Source of the DNA: Flammula alnicola
Lineage: Eukaryota; Basidiomycota; Agaricomycetes; Agaricales; Strophariaceae
Reading direction: 5' to 3'
DNA length: 33,870 nucleotides
Assembly: GCA_015499995.1 (NCBI GenBank)
Contig: JADNRV010000446.1
Location: 1-33,870, forward strand
Part shown: in pieces, positions 9,310 through 20,470 of the stretch
How positions within the stretch are numbered: the stretch's first letter is position 1
Layout: each line of letters opens with the position of its first letter
Made by a program: the position numbers and the translations under genes
Notes under the pieces: generated by a model
What the model was told of the DNA's origin: nothing
The model's database searches: none
The model's input: only the letters and a program-made list of their open reading frames with translations

Positions 9310-9595
9310 CTATCTATACTATAAATCGAAGAGGGTCTTTCACACGTGACAGACAAAGACGGGTCACAATTGCTCACAGACAAACATGTCACATCTCTCT
9401 GCCGTTCCACACCAAGGCCAACGGCACGCCCGTGCGAAGCACGGGTCACGCGCTTCTATATTATAAAACAAGGATGGTTCTCACAGGTTTGTCTCTCATC
9501 TATGTCTTCTGATTGGCTGGCCGACGGCACGCGGCGTTCGACATCTAGGCCAACGGCACGCCCGTGCGAAGCACGGGTCAAACGGCTCGTACTGA
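9309..9595 (+). mobile_element. Tandem pair of short Helitron-like units
   Basis: Two units about 142 bp apart begin with TCTATACTATAAAT (9313) and TCTATATTATAAAA (9455). Each ends with an identical 34-nt block (9415-9448 and 9547-9580) containing the hairpin CCCGTGCGAAGCACGGG, with a 7-bp stem and GAA loop. A 5' TC followed by an AT-rich start, a GC-rich 3' hairpin and a terminal CTRR are the marks of Helitrons. Here CTGA at 9592-9595 follows the second hairpin and precedes T, and the first TC at 9309 is preceded by A, which fits insertion between A and T. No Rep/helicase is encoded, so the units would be non-autonomous. Confidence 0.7.
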
Positions 9596-10820
9596 TTTAT
9601 CTGATAAGGTAAAGCTGAGTTACAAAGGGTGGCACTCGCCGGCATCCCGCTAAATCTTGCGTCTTTAATGTCTTTAACTCTGTCTGACCTACATCTGTCT
9701 TATCGTGTCCGGGTTTTCGGCGGACCATCACCTGTCATCTTTTTCCTGTCTTGTCTAAACCTAGACTGGCTACTTAGCGAGGCTATGCCTCACTCAGCCT
9801 GTGTCGGTCTCTATACTTACACTAGCGCCATCTTAGGCTAAACCCCAGGTCCAGGATGAGTCTTTCACCGTCTTCCCTGATTCCCCTTGCTGCCTCAATT
9901 CAGTGGCTTGCGAGGATCCTCCAAGTGACACATGATTTCTCAGATCTCCAAAGTGCCACGGACACTCTGACATCCAAGTGAGTGAGGCTATCAGTACTAA
10001 TGCCAAGTGGGCATTCCATGGTCCTTCTCTGGGATGACATTGCTCCTGTGTGGAAATTGACTGTCTACACTTACATATAAAGTGCAGCCCTATCTCTGGC
10101 ACACCCGACCTGCTATGAAGCGCTAGCACCGACTACCGTGTACCACTCGGTGTTTTGTGATTTTTAACCATCCTTCTCCCGGATGACATCTTCTTATACG
10201 GAGCAGGATTTTACTGGCTTAGAAAGACAGCTCATAGGTCCGATTTTTTTCTGGTGGCAAGGGCCATTCGGTGGTTGGCAACCTGTACTTACGGCAATGT
10301 GAACACGATTATTTATACCCCTGGATCATAGCTTGCTAGCTTTCGTTGCAGGTGAAAATCGCCGGCATGGCTCGCTTCAGAACATAACATGGCAGACAGC
10401 TATCTTCCAGGGTTCGAGGAATGCACTAACATGATGTTTTCTCACCGCCGAACTTTTTTTTTATATACCTTTACCTGATAACTGGTGAGTTCATGATTGA
10501 CTAGTTAGTGGCCAGAAAATGATTGTGGTTTTACTGTTTCCAGTCTAAATTAGTTGTCGTATTTCCGCTGAGAAAATCTGCATGCTTGCGCCTTCAAGTA
10601 TTTACCTACCTCTAACATCTTCTCGAGACGACATCTTTGGCATTGCGAGCACCAACGCATTTATCTTCATCACACAACTCCTCGGGATCCTATGTAAGTT
10701 TCATCTATGCTCTTTGCGAAGACTTCGTCGTGTCGGTTCTGATTATTTTTAAACAATGCTCAGGCCTGATCCTTGGTTTGTGCTCCTATACCTTCGCATC
10801 TAAGTTTAGCGGTGGACCCG
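9596..10820. other. Non-coding, accessory
   Basis: I found no supported gene. Open frames here are short and have no recognisable composition or splice structure. A motif resembling CCTTCTCYSGGATGACAT appears at about 10022 and 10170, and more weakly at 10617. Confidence 0.4.
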
Positions 10821-10822
10821 TA

Positions 10823-11125
10823 CAGTCGAACCTCTCATAACCCATGCCTTAGATAAACCATAACTCCTTATATCCCGGTGGGCGGGGATTTTCAACCCAC
10901 AACCCATAAGTCCGCGATAACCCATAATCCATACCCCTCCCCGACCAAAACCGGTTTTGGTCGGAGGGCCTATATCAGGCCTATAAGTGTAGGTTTACGG
11001 TTGACTAATTATTTTGCGAGGTATCCATCACAAATGATATACCACAGCAACCACTTAACAGCAGATCTGATAACCCATACTCTGGGCCATTTCCCGAGGG
11101 GTATGGGTTATGAGGGGTTCGACTG
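10823..11125. mobile_element. Tc1/mariner-like MITE 1 (303 bp)
   Basis: The ends are inverted repeats of about 25 bp, left CAGTCGAACCTCTCATAACC and right (reverse complement) CAGTCGAACCCCTCATAACC. TA dinucleotides at 10821-10822 and 11126-11127 are the target duplication. The interior contains a perfect 24-bp palindrome at 10941-10964 centred on CCGG. There is no coding capacity. It shares ends and interior motifs (GTGGGCGGGG near the left third) with the element at 11753. Confidence 0.85.
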
Positions 11126-11127
11126 TA

Positions 11128-11750
11128 GATATGTTTTCCGTACTTACTGGTACCCCGAATGTTGGGGCGTCTATTAATAGCACAGGATCCCAAATTCAGC
11201 TGTGGGGAAATTCAAATATGTACGAAATTAAGACGGGCCAGACTTGTGGGCGCTCCCTTCCAAACCGGTTGAACATCCTATTTGCTCCTTCTACAATTTC
11301 CCTATTGTCTACGCAGAAGAGTCCCAGTCACCGCGAGTTGATTTTAAGGCATTCACATTCTCGCTCCAGTTATCAGTTACCGTGTATTATAAGTATCTCA
11401 GTCTCTTCCACCTATTTATTCTTTCTTTTCCATAATAATCCTTTTTGTGATATGACCACAGATGTTTTGTTGGTGCAGGTTATTGTATGTAAGGCCGATA
11501 TCAAGTTTACATCCCTACAAGCTTTACCAACCTGGCAATCTCTGGACCCTCATTTGAGGTACTAATTTGGTTGTAATCTTGACTACTAATCATAATCCAT
11601 GATGGTGACTCATCACCGTCCCGACTCCCAAGACGAGTTACTTACTGTGGCCTAGGAAATGTTTGCAGTTGCGAGGGATTAGGGTGGGCGCTTCATACAA
11701 TGCCTCAACCTGCATCGCCTATGTCTCGCCTGGCTTGGTGTTTTCATTAC
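11128..11750. other. Non-coding spacer between the two MITEs
   Basis: No gene is supported. A 151-codon open frame (11110-11565) begins inside MITE 1 and has no recognisable protein character. Confidence 0.4.
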
Positions 11751-11752
11751 TA

Positions 11753-12351
11753 CAGTCGAACCCCTCATAACGCATACCTCTGATAAGGCATAACCCCTCA
11801 TAACGCATACCTCTGATAAGGCATAACCCCTCATAACGCATAGCTCCATCCATCCACCAAGTTGGTGGGCGGGGAATTGCATAGCATAACGCATAGGTCC
11901 GCAATAAGGCATAAGGCATACCCCTCAGTGGGCAAAAGGCATAGGTTTTGGGCACTATATTAGGTAGAAATTCTTGAATTTGAGGTCAAATAAGTGGTTT
12001 GCTGGTCGCACCCACTGTGATGCACCACATGGACAGTTTAAAACTAGCCTTTTTGATACTCTTAACCTGCAAAATTATCATTTTCGCGCCCTTTGGCATG
12101 ATTTTCACACGACTCTAATGACTATGGGACCAAGTATCCAAGGAAATCTGAGCTTTCCTTCACAGATTTATTCACAGTGGCCGATATTACTCTCCATGGC
12201 ATATTTCAACACCAATACTTTAATTATTGTTTGGTATTTTGCCTATGGAATTTTGAATCTATTTTTAGCCTACCTCTGTTAATGCATAACCTCTGATAAC
12301 GCATACCCTGGGCCGTCCACCGAGGGGTATGCGTTATGAGGGGTTCGACTG
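11753..12351. mobile_element. Tc1/mariner-like MITE 2 (599 bp) with internal tandem repeats
   Basis: The ends are CAGTCGAACCCCTCATAACG on the left and the same sequence inverted on the right, with TA at 11751-11752 and 12352-12353. Near the left end a 33-bp unit starting ACCCCTCATAACGCATACCT is repeated: 11760-11792, 11793-11825, and a partial third copy from 11826. The unit contains the terminal-repeat sequence itself, so part of the end has been amplified. It carries no transposase and is a longer relative of MITE 1. Confidence 0.85.
11760..11847. repeat. 33-bp tandem repeat derived from the MITE 2 terminus
   Basis: Two full units and one partial unit are identical over their shared length, pointing to recent amplification by slippage or aberrant transposition. 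Confidence 0.85.
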
Positions 12352-12353
12352 TA

Positions 12354-13467
12354 TCAACTTGCCCTTAGCAATGATCTCCACTGCGATGTCGCGCGCGGCG
12401 AAAGTTGCGCAACCACAAGTGACAAAAATATATTCTCAACAAATTCTCAACTACATTCTTTCAGATTGATAGGCGAGCAATAACCCCGCCCAAGTCGACT
12501 CAGCTTCTGATGGATCTGTGTTCACCGCACTGCCCAGAGCTCCCTGATGGCGTCTCAGCATGTTTGTTTTTATTTGTGATTAGGCACAACAACCCTGCTT
12601 TCGACCATTCGGCAGTTAAATTATGCGTGTAGCACAATTAGGACCTAACTGAGTTTGAAAACCTATACACATGTAAACAAAGCATCTGGCAGGAAATACA
12701 TAGCTTTGTACTCCTTGGAAGATTGAGCACAGTAAAAAATTTCACTTTGTCCTCATAAAAATGTTGCTCCTACCTTCTTCAATGTGTCTGAAAAAAATGG
12801 AGACTTTGCACACTTTTTTTGACCAAAAATGCGAAATTCTGCTCTGGGTGACCTTTCCTACATCCTGATTGCATACTTGCACATGAGAAAACATAGGATC
12901 AAGCCCAAAAAAATCCTGAGAATTCAGAGACACATGTAGAATTATGTATTGAGGCTCAAATCTTAAAAAGTAAGACCCTGAAAATAGAGGAAAAATCAAA
13001 AATTTTGCCTTGACTTTTCACTGGAAATTAAATCCAGTCAGTAGCAAAGATTCCATGCAATTAATTTAGGCCATGTCTGTCAAATACAACCACGTTTTAT
13101 TGGTAGTCTTTTTTTAAGGTCGCGCTTTGCGCGAGAGAAAAAATATGTGCATTTTGTGTGAACATGGAATTTGATGGTCCGAGATACATTGGGGCGCAAA
13201 GCGCTTGAGAAAATTTTGGATTTCTATGCTACAATAAACTAGCATCCATGATGGTACATTTTGCATAATTTATATTAATTTATTCTGCCGCTGAGAGGTT
13301 GTGTTGGGTTCTCTTTTCTCTCTCTCGATTTAATTTATTTAATTTTTATTTAATTTAATTAATTTTCCACATGAACTACAACTATAATAGGTGAGCCGAC
13401 CATTCTGATATATAAAGATCATGTTTAAAGTGAAACATACTTGCTCCCCTTTTCTCAGTGGATCAAC
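12354..13467. other. Non-coding stretch upstream of the antiporter gene
   Basis: No gene is supported. Two small self-complementary GCGC-AAA-GCGC type motifs lie near 13123 and 13195. A low-complexity T/A-rich tract of TTTAATTTAATT type spans about 13315-13370. The last 80 bp probably hold the KHA1 promoter and leader, with a pyrimidine-rich CTCCCCTTTTCTC just before the start codon. Confidence 0.45.
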
Positions 13468-16400
13468 ATGGGCGAGTTCTCTAGTCATGTTCTTCATCTA
13501 TTTCAGAGAGCTGCCCCCCAACAGGTATTGTCGTACATCTTTCCAGAATCCATGGTATGCATGCCAACACTTTCTTCTCTTCAATTAGGGAGGTGTCATT
13601 TCTGGCGATAACCCTACGCAATACAATGCTTCAGATCCGCTCCGGTTATGGATTATTCAATTAAGTGAGTGTTGTAGTCAATCCCTTGCTCGTTGGCGAC
13701 TCATGCCTGTACACGAATTCCAGTCATTATCATAGCCATGACCCAGTTTTTGGCGCTCTTCCTCTCGCGCATTCGACAACCCCGGGTCATAGCAGAGGTT
13801 ATTGGAGGTGTCATCCTCGGGCCAAGTGTCATGGGTCACATCCCCAACTTCAGAAGCACCATCTTCCCTCTCGCAAGCATTCCGATACTCACCTTGACCG
13901 CCAATATCGGTCTCGTTCTCTTCCTCTTCCTGGTCGCGCTGGAGATAGACACTCGTCTCATGAGACGGAATGTAATTGCGTCCGCCACCGTCTCCATCGC
14001 CGGACTTGCTGTCCCGCTTGGTTTGGGTGCAGCATTAGGAGTCGCCGTTTACAAAGAGTTCGCTGATCCCTCCATAAACTATGGCTACTTCATACTATTC
14101 GTCGCCGTGGCTATCGGAATCACAGCTTTCCCGGTGTTGTGTCGTATCCTTACGGAGCTCAAACTTCTCGACACGGAAGTTGGTCTAGTCGTCCTTTCAG
14201 CTGGTATTGGGAATGATGTCGTGGGATGGATTCTGTTGGCCCTCACAGTTGCTCTCGTCAATGCTTCCTCCGGTCTCACTGCATTGTGGGTCCTTATGGC
14301 CAGCGCCGCCTACGTTATCTTCCTCTTATATCCTATACGATGGGCGTACCGTTGGCTCGCAAAACGTACAGGCAGTTTGGAACAAGGTTCACCCACACCT
14401 TTCGTGATGACCATCACACTCGTCGTGGTTTTCGCCTCGGCGTTCTTCACCGACATCATTGGTGTTCATGCAATTTTCGGTAAATTCTCTTATTTTATGT
14501 GACTTGGCAAGGATTTAACGTGAGATCGACATAGGTGGTTTCTTAGCTGGCCTCATTATCCCTCACGATAACGGCTTTGCCATCTCCATTGTTGAAAAGA
14601 TTGAGGATTTGGTATCTATTGTGTTCCTTCCTATCGTATGTTAATTTTTCTCTGCCCCCGACTACCATTAAGATCTGACGTCGCCTTTATAGTATTTCAC
14701 ATTATCTGGCTTGAACACCGACCTTAGCTTGCTCAACAACGGCGTTACCTGGGGATATGTCTTCCTCATCATAACAGTCGCCTTATTTTCCAAGTTCTTG
14801 TCCTGCGCCACTGCTGCTCATTTTAACGGCTTCAACTGGAGAGAAGCAGGCGCCATTGGCTCGCTCATGAGCTGCAAAGGGTGTGTAACCTCTCTTTTTA
14901 TTTATTTATACTGGTTTTTGACTGAAACAACACCTTTTCGATAGTCTCGTCGAGCTCATTGTCTTGAATATCGGACTTCAAGCTAAAATTCTCTCCCCTC
15001 GAACGTTCTCTATGTTCGTTATACACGCCATCGTGGTCACTTTCCTGACGACACCACTTGTACTCTTATTCTATCCTGCCAAGTACCGAACCCACCACCG
15101 TAGCGAGAGAAAGGCAGCAAAGGAAGAAGCTGCTCTTCAATCCAAGGTCAATGGTGACGATATCAGGACCAGGTTTGCGCTTGTGCTCGACAAGGTTGAA
15201 GCCCTTCCTGCCTCCATGACATTGTTGCAACTCCTTCAAACACCCTTTGCACGGTCAAAAAATTCAGAAGTTTCCAGCATCGACGAAAAAACAGAGGCAA
15301 TTGATGATATAGGACCATTACCCTCACCGATTACCATTGAAGCTCTCCGACTGATGGAACTCACCAATCGAACATCCGCTGTCCTCAGATCACAAGAGGC
15401 CGAATCGGTCATTCACAACGACCCTGTTGTTTCGACCTTCAGAACGTTCGGACAACTCAACAACTTCAGCGTCTCTGCCAACCTATCGGTGGTCAACTTC
15501 AACGAGTTCCCTGAAGCAATTGCGAATCATGTGTCTAACACCGGATCGCAGATGGTTATCGTCCCATGGCCAAGAGGAGTCACGTCCATTGTAGACGAGG
15601 AGAATCATGGACAGCCGGTTGGCGCACGCAACCCATTTGACGGCATATTCCACCGGACGACGACGCAGGACCAGACGAGCTCTGTTGTCTATTCTGAATT
15701 CATTCGCAATGTCTTCGCCAAGTCTCCGAGCGACATTGCGCTGTTCGTCGACCGCGGGATGGTTACCACGCTCAGCGGCGTCAACAAGCAACATCTGTTC
15801 CTCGCTTTCATGGGTGGGCCGGACGACCGCCTTGCATTGTCGTTCCTCGTACAACTTTGTGGACGTCCATCGGTTACTGCAACCGTAGTCAGACTCAACA
15901 AAACCGACTCGGATGTAACTAATACCAAGGAAGACTTAGATTCTAAATTGGGCTCTTTAGTGTCGCCTACGACCCATAATGTAAGGCCAACTTAATGTCA
16001 TAACCGAACTCTCCTTATGCTAACTACCCGAATTCTTGTGCAGACTGCCGCTGACACCGTTTATCCGCAACTCAATACCCAAACCCGTCTCACCTCCGGC
16101 CTCGCCGATAACCTTCTCTGGGATCGCTATAACCTACCAACTGCGACTCACCCACCCAGTGTCGCCTCTGCCCTCTCCCGCATCTCATTCCGCACCGAGT
16201 CGACTCCTACGCCCCTTCGCCGTATAACCGAGCTGGCGAAACAGAAGGCCGGCGAAAGCTCGGTCGGCGCTGAGAAGACGTTGATAGTCCTCGCCGGTCG
16301 TTCGCGTCGCTTGGCTGTCGAGTCGTTGACCAGCGAGCTGCGTGCATTGACTACAGAGCAGGGATCGGCGGCAAGCAGCTCCGTGTCGAAGACACTGGGT

Positions 16401-16478
16401 GACATTGGTGCTGCATTGGTCGCTACCAATGTGAATGCCAGTCTCCTCATCCTCCAAGCTGCTGCTTCCCGTGTTTGA
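13468..16478 (+). CDS. KHA1: K+/H+ antiporter, CPA2 family (Kha1-like)
   Basis: This membrane antiporter exchanges K+ (or Na+) for H+, in yeast at an internal compartment. Seven exons keep phase throughout: 13468-13524, 13589-13664, 13724-14479, 14535-14635, 14693-14880, 14945-15980 and 16044-16478, giving 882 residues against about 870 in yeast Kha1. The first ~400 residues form the transporter core, with hydrophobic segments such as [24 protein letters not shown] and [29 protein letters not shown] holds the Asn-Asp pair typical of cation/proton exchange. The remaining ~450 residues are soluble and regulatory-like (USPA-type in this family). It is convergent with the MBP1-like gene, 420 bp away. 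Confidence 0.93.
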
Positions 16479-16898
16479 GCTTGCTTCATTTATCGATATT
16501 ACAATCCATTGATGAAATATCCTTTCGTTCACTCTACCTTTGGATCTATGCCACCAGTTTATTATTGGCCTGCTGTACTTATATTGTGCATGTTATGTTA
16601 GGGAAGCGTCACAGCCACCTCTTAAATGAATGACTTACAACGCCGTGATCCGATATGAGCTCCAATGACAAACGGTAATATCAAGTAATAGAGACCATCG
16701 ACACTGGAACCGATCTACGTAATGGCTTTCAGAGCGCCCTACTGCATGCTTGGCAAAATAACAATTTTCATAACACTGCGCTTTCTCACCAGTGAGAAAA
16801 CGTCATCACGGTAATACAATGAAAGTACAGTAGATGTGTGGAGATAAATTATCTGCGTAGACCATACATACGACGCAACAGAGTCGAAGGCATGAACA
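16479..16898. other. Convergent 3' region between KHA1 and MBP1
   Basis: The 420 bp contain both 3' untranslated regions and no supported gene. Confidence 0.5.
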
Positions 16899-19335
16899 TC
16901 ATCCGACTGCAACAGGTTTCGAGCCACTCCAAGCTATTGATGACGAACTAGGTTCTTCCGATTCAAGCGTCTACAGGACCCACGTCAGCTTCCGCTCAAC
17001 TTAAGAACGCTGTTGGGGCTTACCTCTAGCAACATTCCCAGAACTTGATCAACCTCGCTGGGAGGAACACCGCCACATCCTGCCCCTATCAACCGCCTGT
17101 ACTCCCCCATTCTTCCACTTGTGCCAGCTTCTGCCTGGAAAGTCACCAACTCGTCGAACATGACCTTTCTGCGTTTCCGGTGCTGAGCTATCTCCTCGCG
17201 AAGCGCATCACAGCCCTGCCGGAGGTCATCCGGATTGCTTGGTATGTTGGAATACAATACGATCAAATCTAACGCGTCCTCCGCGACAGTCGCCTTCCGT
17301 TTGCCTTTTGCCTTTTCGCCATCTGGAGTGGCGTCCATCTCTGCATCGTCATCAATCTGGATGGTTGCCGTAGCTGGCGTGACAACCAGTTCGCCATTAG
17401 CAGCGTCGCGGATAGTTTTCTCGCGCGTTTCCTCGTTCTTGACCCATTTTTCCCAACCCAGGCGATACCGGCGACCCATTTTATCCGAAAGGCCGTGTTC
17501 TAAATCTTGAAGATGTTGTTTAGCGTGAAGCAAACCCTCGGCCTGTGATTTGAGATGTCCGACTGCGCGCTGACTCTCTAAAATTTCCGCTTGGATATTC
17601 GCGAGCAGGGCATGAGCTTGTGTCGTATCGCGTTCCTTATCTCTGAGCTCTTGGTCGAAGGAGGACGCCAGACTGTCCATCATGGCGGCAATGTCGTTTA
17701 CACATCGCGTACTGGCTTTTTGTCCTGCAGCGGAATGGTGCAGAGGTGGTTTATCGTTATTATACGGTGCGAAGGAGTAGCCAATGGGGGCAATGGTAGG
17801 AGGGTAAGCGGAGTGGAAGTTTCGGTACGACATGGCTGCTATACGAGAAGGTGGCACGGGCGAAGAGCGGAACCGTTCGTCCTCGAGAATGTAGTCTTCG
17901 GTGCTTTTACCGTCATTGTTCATAATCTTTGGATTTGCGCCGTGGTCGATGAGTATTTTCACGAGACGTTTACTGCGACACCTCGCCGCCATCGTAAGTG
18001 CAGTTTCGCCGTCTTCGTCCTGGAAGTTGATGACATCCGCAAGTTCTTTGGGGTAATCAGCGAGTCGCGTAAGGACAGTTTCCATATAATAACGAGCGGC
18101 GTGCGTTTTTCCTTTGGTCATGGCGACGTCCACGATGTGATGGAATACAGTACGGTTATAGTTATCGATGTTGAGCGTCGAGCGATGTAGAAGTTCGTAT
18201 AGCTCGGGGAATTTGCGAACGTCGTAATTATTGGCGAACATGACGCTGCGCATGAGAGCTGTTTGGCCTGCTTTATTGACCTTGAAAATATCGGCCCCAG
18301 CTGTCAAGAGTAATTTAACGATGCGAATACGACCCATCGCACACGCCCAGTGAAGAGGTGTATGGCCGTCGTCATCAATAGCCATGTTGGGATCAAAATC
18401 CGCTGGCGGGTTAACAAGGAGAGGAGGGACCTGATTCGAGTCCGAAATGAAAAATTCTAGCACTTGATCTGCGTAAGACCGAGTGTCTTCCTCTCCTTCG
18501 GCGCGTTCATCAACAGACCGTCGGTGTTTGTGACGTCGTGAATTCGACTGACGGTCGTCAGCACCGTTAGAACCATATGAAGGCCCTGGGCTGCGTATAG
18601 GAGATGGGGTGCGCGAGCTGGAGGAAGCTTCTGACGGTGAGGGTGTCATGGTGCCATCTTCAGAACCTCGAACGGATAATGTATCGTGCTCAGATTCCTC
18701 GTCGACGGCATCGGGAGCTTGTCTACGAGAGGATCTCGTATTGATGAGAGCAACAGATGCCGGGATATCCGCAATTGCAGCTTTACGCGGTGGTCGACTA
18801 AGTGTGTTGGCAACTAAGTGCTTAGGAGCCAAAGGCGGACTTTTCGCCGCTGGTTGGAATTCGATAATTGGACGTAAGAGAGCTTCGCAGTTATACTGTT
18901 TTGCTAGATTTAATCCTCGGTCAAGGGGAATCCATGTGCCTGGAAATTCTTTGTTGGGGGGGACAGGGACAGGGTAAAAGTGGGCATACCTTGGTATTTT
19001 CCGTACCCTCCCTGGACCTTTTCGTGTTCGCCTTTCTGTACTTCGCGTTCAAGAACGCGAGTTCGCTGAGGTTTGTCGAATCCTGCGACTTTGAGTATTT
19101 GCGTCGCGTTCAGCCACGAATCGGAGCGCCGCCTCATCACCGCGACTCCTTTGCACATCCTGCGCGTGTCATGTCACTAACCGAGGATATCGAGGCGCGT
19201 AAAATAGGGCTTACATCTCATAGACCGGTATACCACTATAGGTCGCCTATAGTATCACACCCGACGTGTTAGTTTTCGAGAATGAAGAGGACTTAAACAC
19301 AGAAAACTAACCTTGAAAATCTGTGTGTCCGGCAT
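16899..19335 (-). CDS. MBP1: MBF-type cell-cycle transcription factor: APSES/KilA-N DNA-binding domain plus ankyrin repeats
   Basis: Mbp1/Res proteins bind MCB elements (ACGCGT) and drive G1/S gene expression. Five exons join in phase: 19312-19335, 19215-19246, 18990-19159, 17024-18939 and 16899-16970, giving 737 residues. The start [18 protein letters not shown] matches the fungal family. The APSES domain spans about residues 8-110 ([32 protein letters not shown]). A Ser/Pro-rich linker follows, then ankyrin repeats at about 265-420 ([40 protein letters not shown]). Coiled-coil segments lie at about 497-575 and 655-705, where the family binds its Swi6-like partner. Introns 1-3 all fall inside the DNA-binding domain coding region. 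A related paralogue in the family (Swi6-like) lacks a functional DNA-binding domain, which this gene has. Confidence 0.93.
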
Positions 19336-19751
19336 GTTGAAAGTACCCTTGCGCGAGATAAGGACAGATGTCTCGTCTTCGGGCTTGTGAATGCGATATT
19401 CGCAAGCTGGATAGAGCGTACGCTAGAGGAGAGTGGTCTCAGCGTTGTAGCTGTCCTGCGAGGAAGACCCGCTCTTGACGCGTGAAACAACAGAGCCAAA
19501 CAGTCCTGTTGGCTTGGACCGTGTTGAAGGTGCCACCCGAGGGGCGATAATCGTAATTCAGGCGCTCATTGTACCCTTGTGCACTGATTGGAGAAGGGAC
19601 GGGAATAAATCACAACTAAAGCTCGTCAATTGAAATTTAACCAGGGTTCTGTTCTCTCTCTGCACGCTTTTCTGTTCATTTTATGTAGTGATAATCTCAC
19701 GGAATTCTAAGGCCTGCAAGCGAATTGTGACTCATGTCCTCTCTCTCAGCT
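19336..19751. other. Upstream region of MBP1
   Basis: The 416 bp hold the MBP1 promoter and leader and possibly the 3' end of the next minus-strand gene. No MCB cluster or TATA box is obvious. Confidence 0.4.
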
Positions 19752-20470
19752 TTAGGAAAACATTTGACATTTTAATTTCCAAACCAGGATAGAGATAGCC
19801 AGCTTCAAGTTCGTCCCAAAAATCGAATTTCCATCCAAGTCCGTCTCCTCAGGAGTCAGAGCGCGGGCGAGCCTGACCATACCGGTCTCGAGCTCGTTGG
19901 ATGTGCAGAAACGATCCAGACTATCTAGCAATGAAATAAAATTAAAACGAAAGAAGTATATTTTCGAACAGACAGAATTGTATCATTAAACGACTTAAAA
20001 TGGGAGATGTATTTTGCTCCATTGGCGAGCAATTCTCCCACAATGTTGAAATCTGCCAGATTGTCTCTAGATATTGGCAATGAGCTGCAATTGCTTACGG
20101 TTTGAGTAGACGGTAAACACTTTTACTGTCTACTCAGCCTTCATGGTATCAAGGATGAACTGTTCATTGGGTATTTTGTAGTCGGTATTCCTGCATAGTA
20201 GGAAGTTAGTTTCATATCCTACGACTATAAAGCTGTTTCTTTCTTTTGGGCTCACATAAAGGTAGACCAGCGAACAACCGATTGATAAACTATCTTCATC
20301 AAGGTGCTGACGAGTAGCAACGACAACTCATCTGATTCGGGTTGATATTCAATTACTCATTTGAATGGGGGAGACAAGTAAAACATACCTTTATTGTTGA
20401 CAGGGGTGAGTTCCAAGAAAGCGGAACTGATTTGATCCTTGACATTCAAGAAACAAAGTGCAAGATTTAT
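19752..20470 (-). CDS. Unrecognised multi-exon gene (5' end uncertain)
   Basis: I do not recognise the product. At least three introns join open frames in phase: exons 20389-~20470, 20256-20331 (intron 20332-20388, GTATGT..ATCAG), 20134-20190 (intron 20191-20255, GTGAGC..TGCAG), and one starting 20084 (intron 20085-20133, GTAGAC..TTGCAG). A further 53-nt intron probably ends near 19915, before LDRFCTSNELETGMVRLARA. Visible blocks are DQISSAFLELTPVNNK, DELSLLLVSTLMKIVYQSVV, NTDYKIPNEQFILDTMKAD and DFNIVGELLANGAKYISHF, all helix-prone. The frame stops at 19752. The start codon was not found; a short exon near 20600-20680 could supply it. No domain is assigned. Recurrent in-phase consensus introns are the main evidence that it is real. 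Confidence 0.45.

Noticed and set aside
10019..10640. Three imperfect copies of a CTTCTC..GATGACAT-like motif
   Set aside because: Similarity is short and decays quickly, so it is not distinguishable from chance by eye.
13120..13210. Two GCGC-AAA-GCGC type hairpins about 70 bp apart, suggestive of a small inverted-repeat element
   Set aside because: Each motif is palindromic by itself, similarity does not extend beyond about 12 bp, and there is no target duplication.
17591..18190. A 199-codon plus-strand open frame antisense to MBP1
   Set aside because: It mirrors the ankyrin-coding exon, starts and ends arbitrarily and has no protein-like character of its own.
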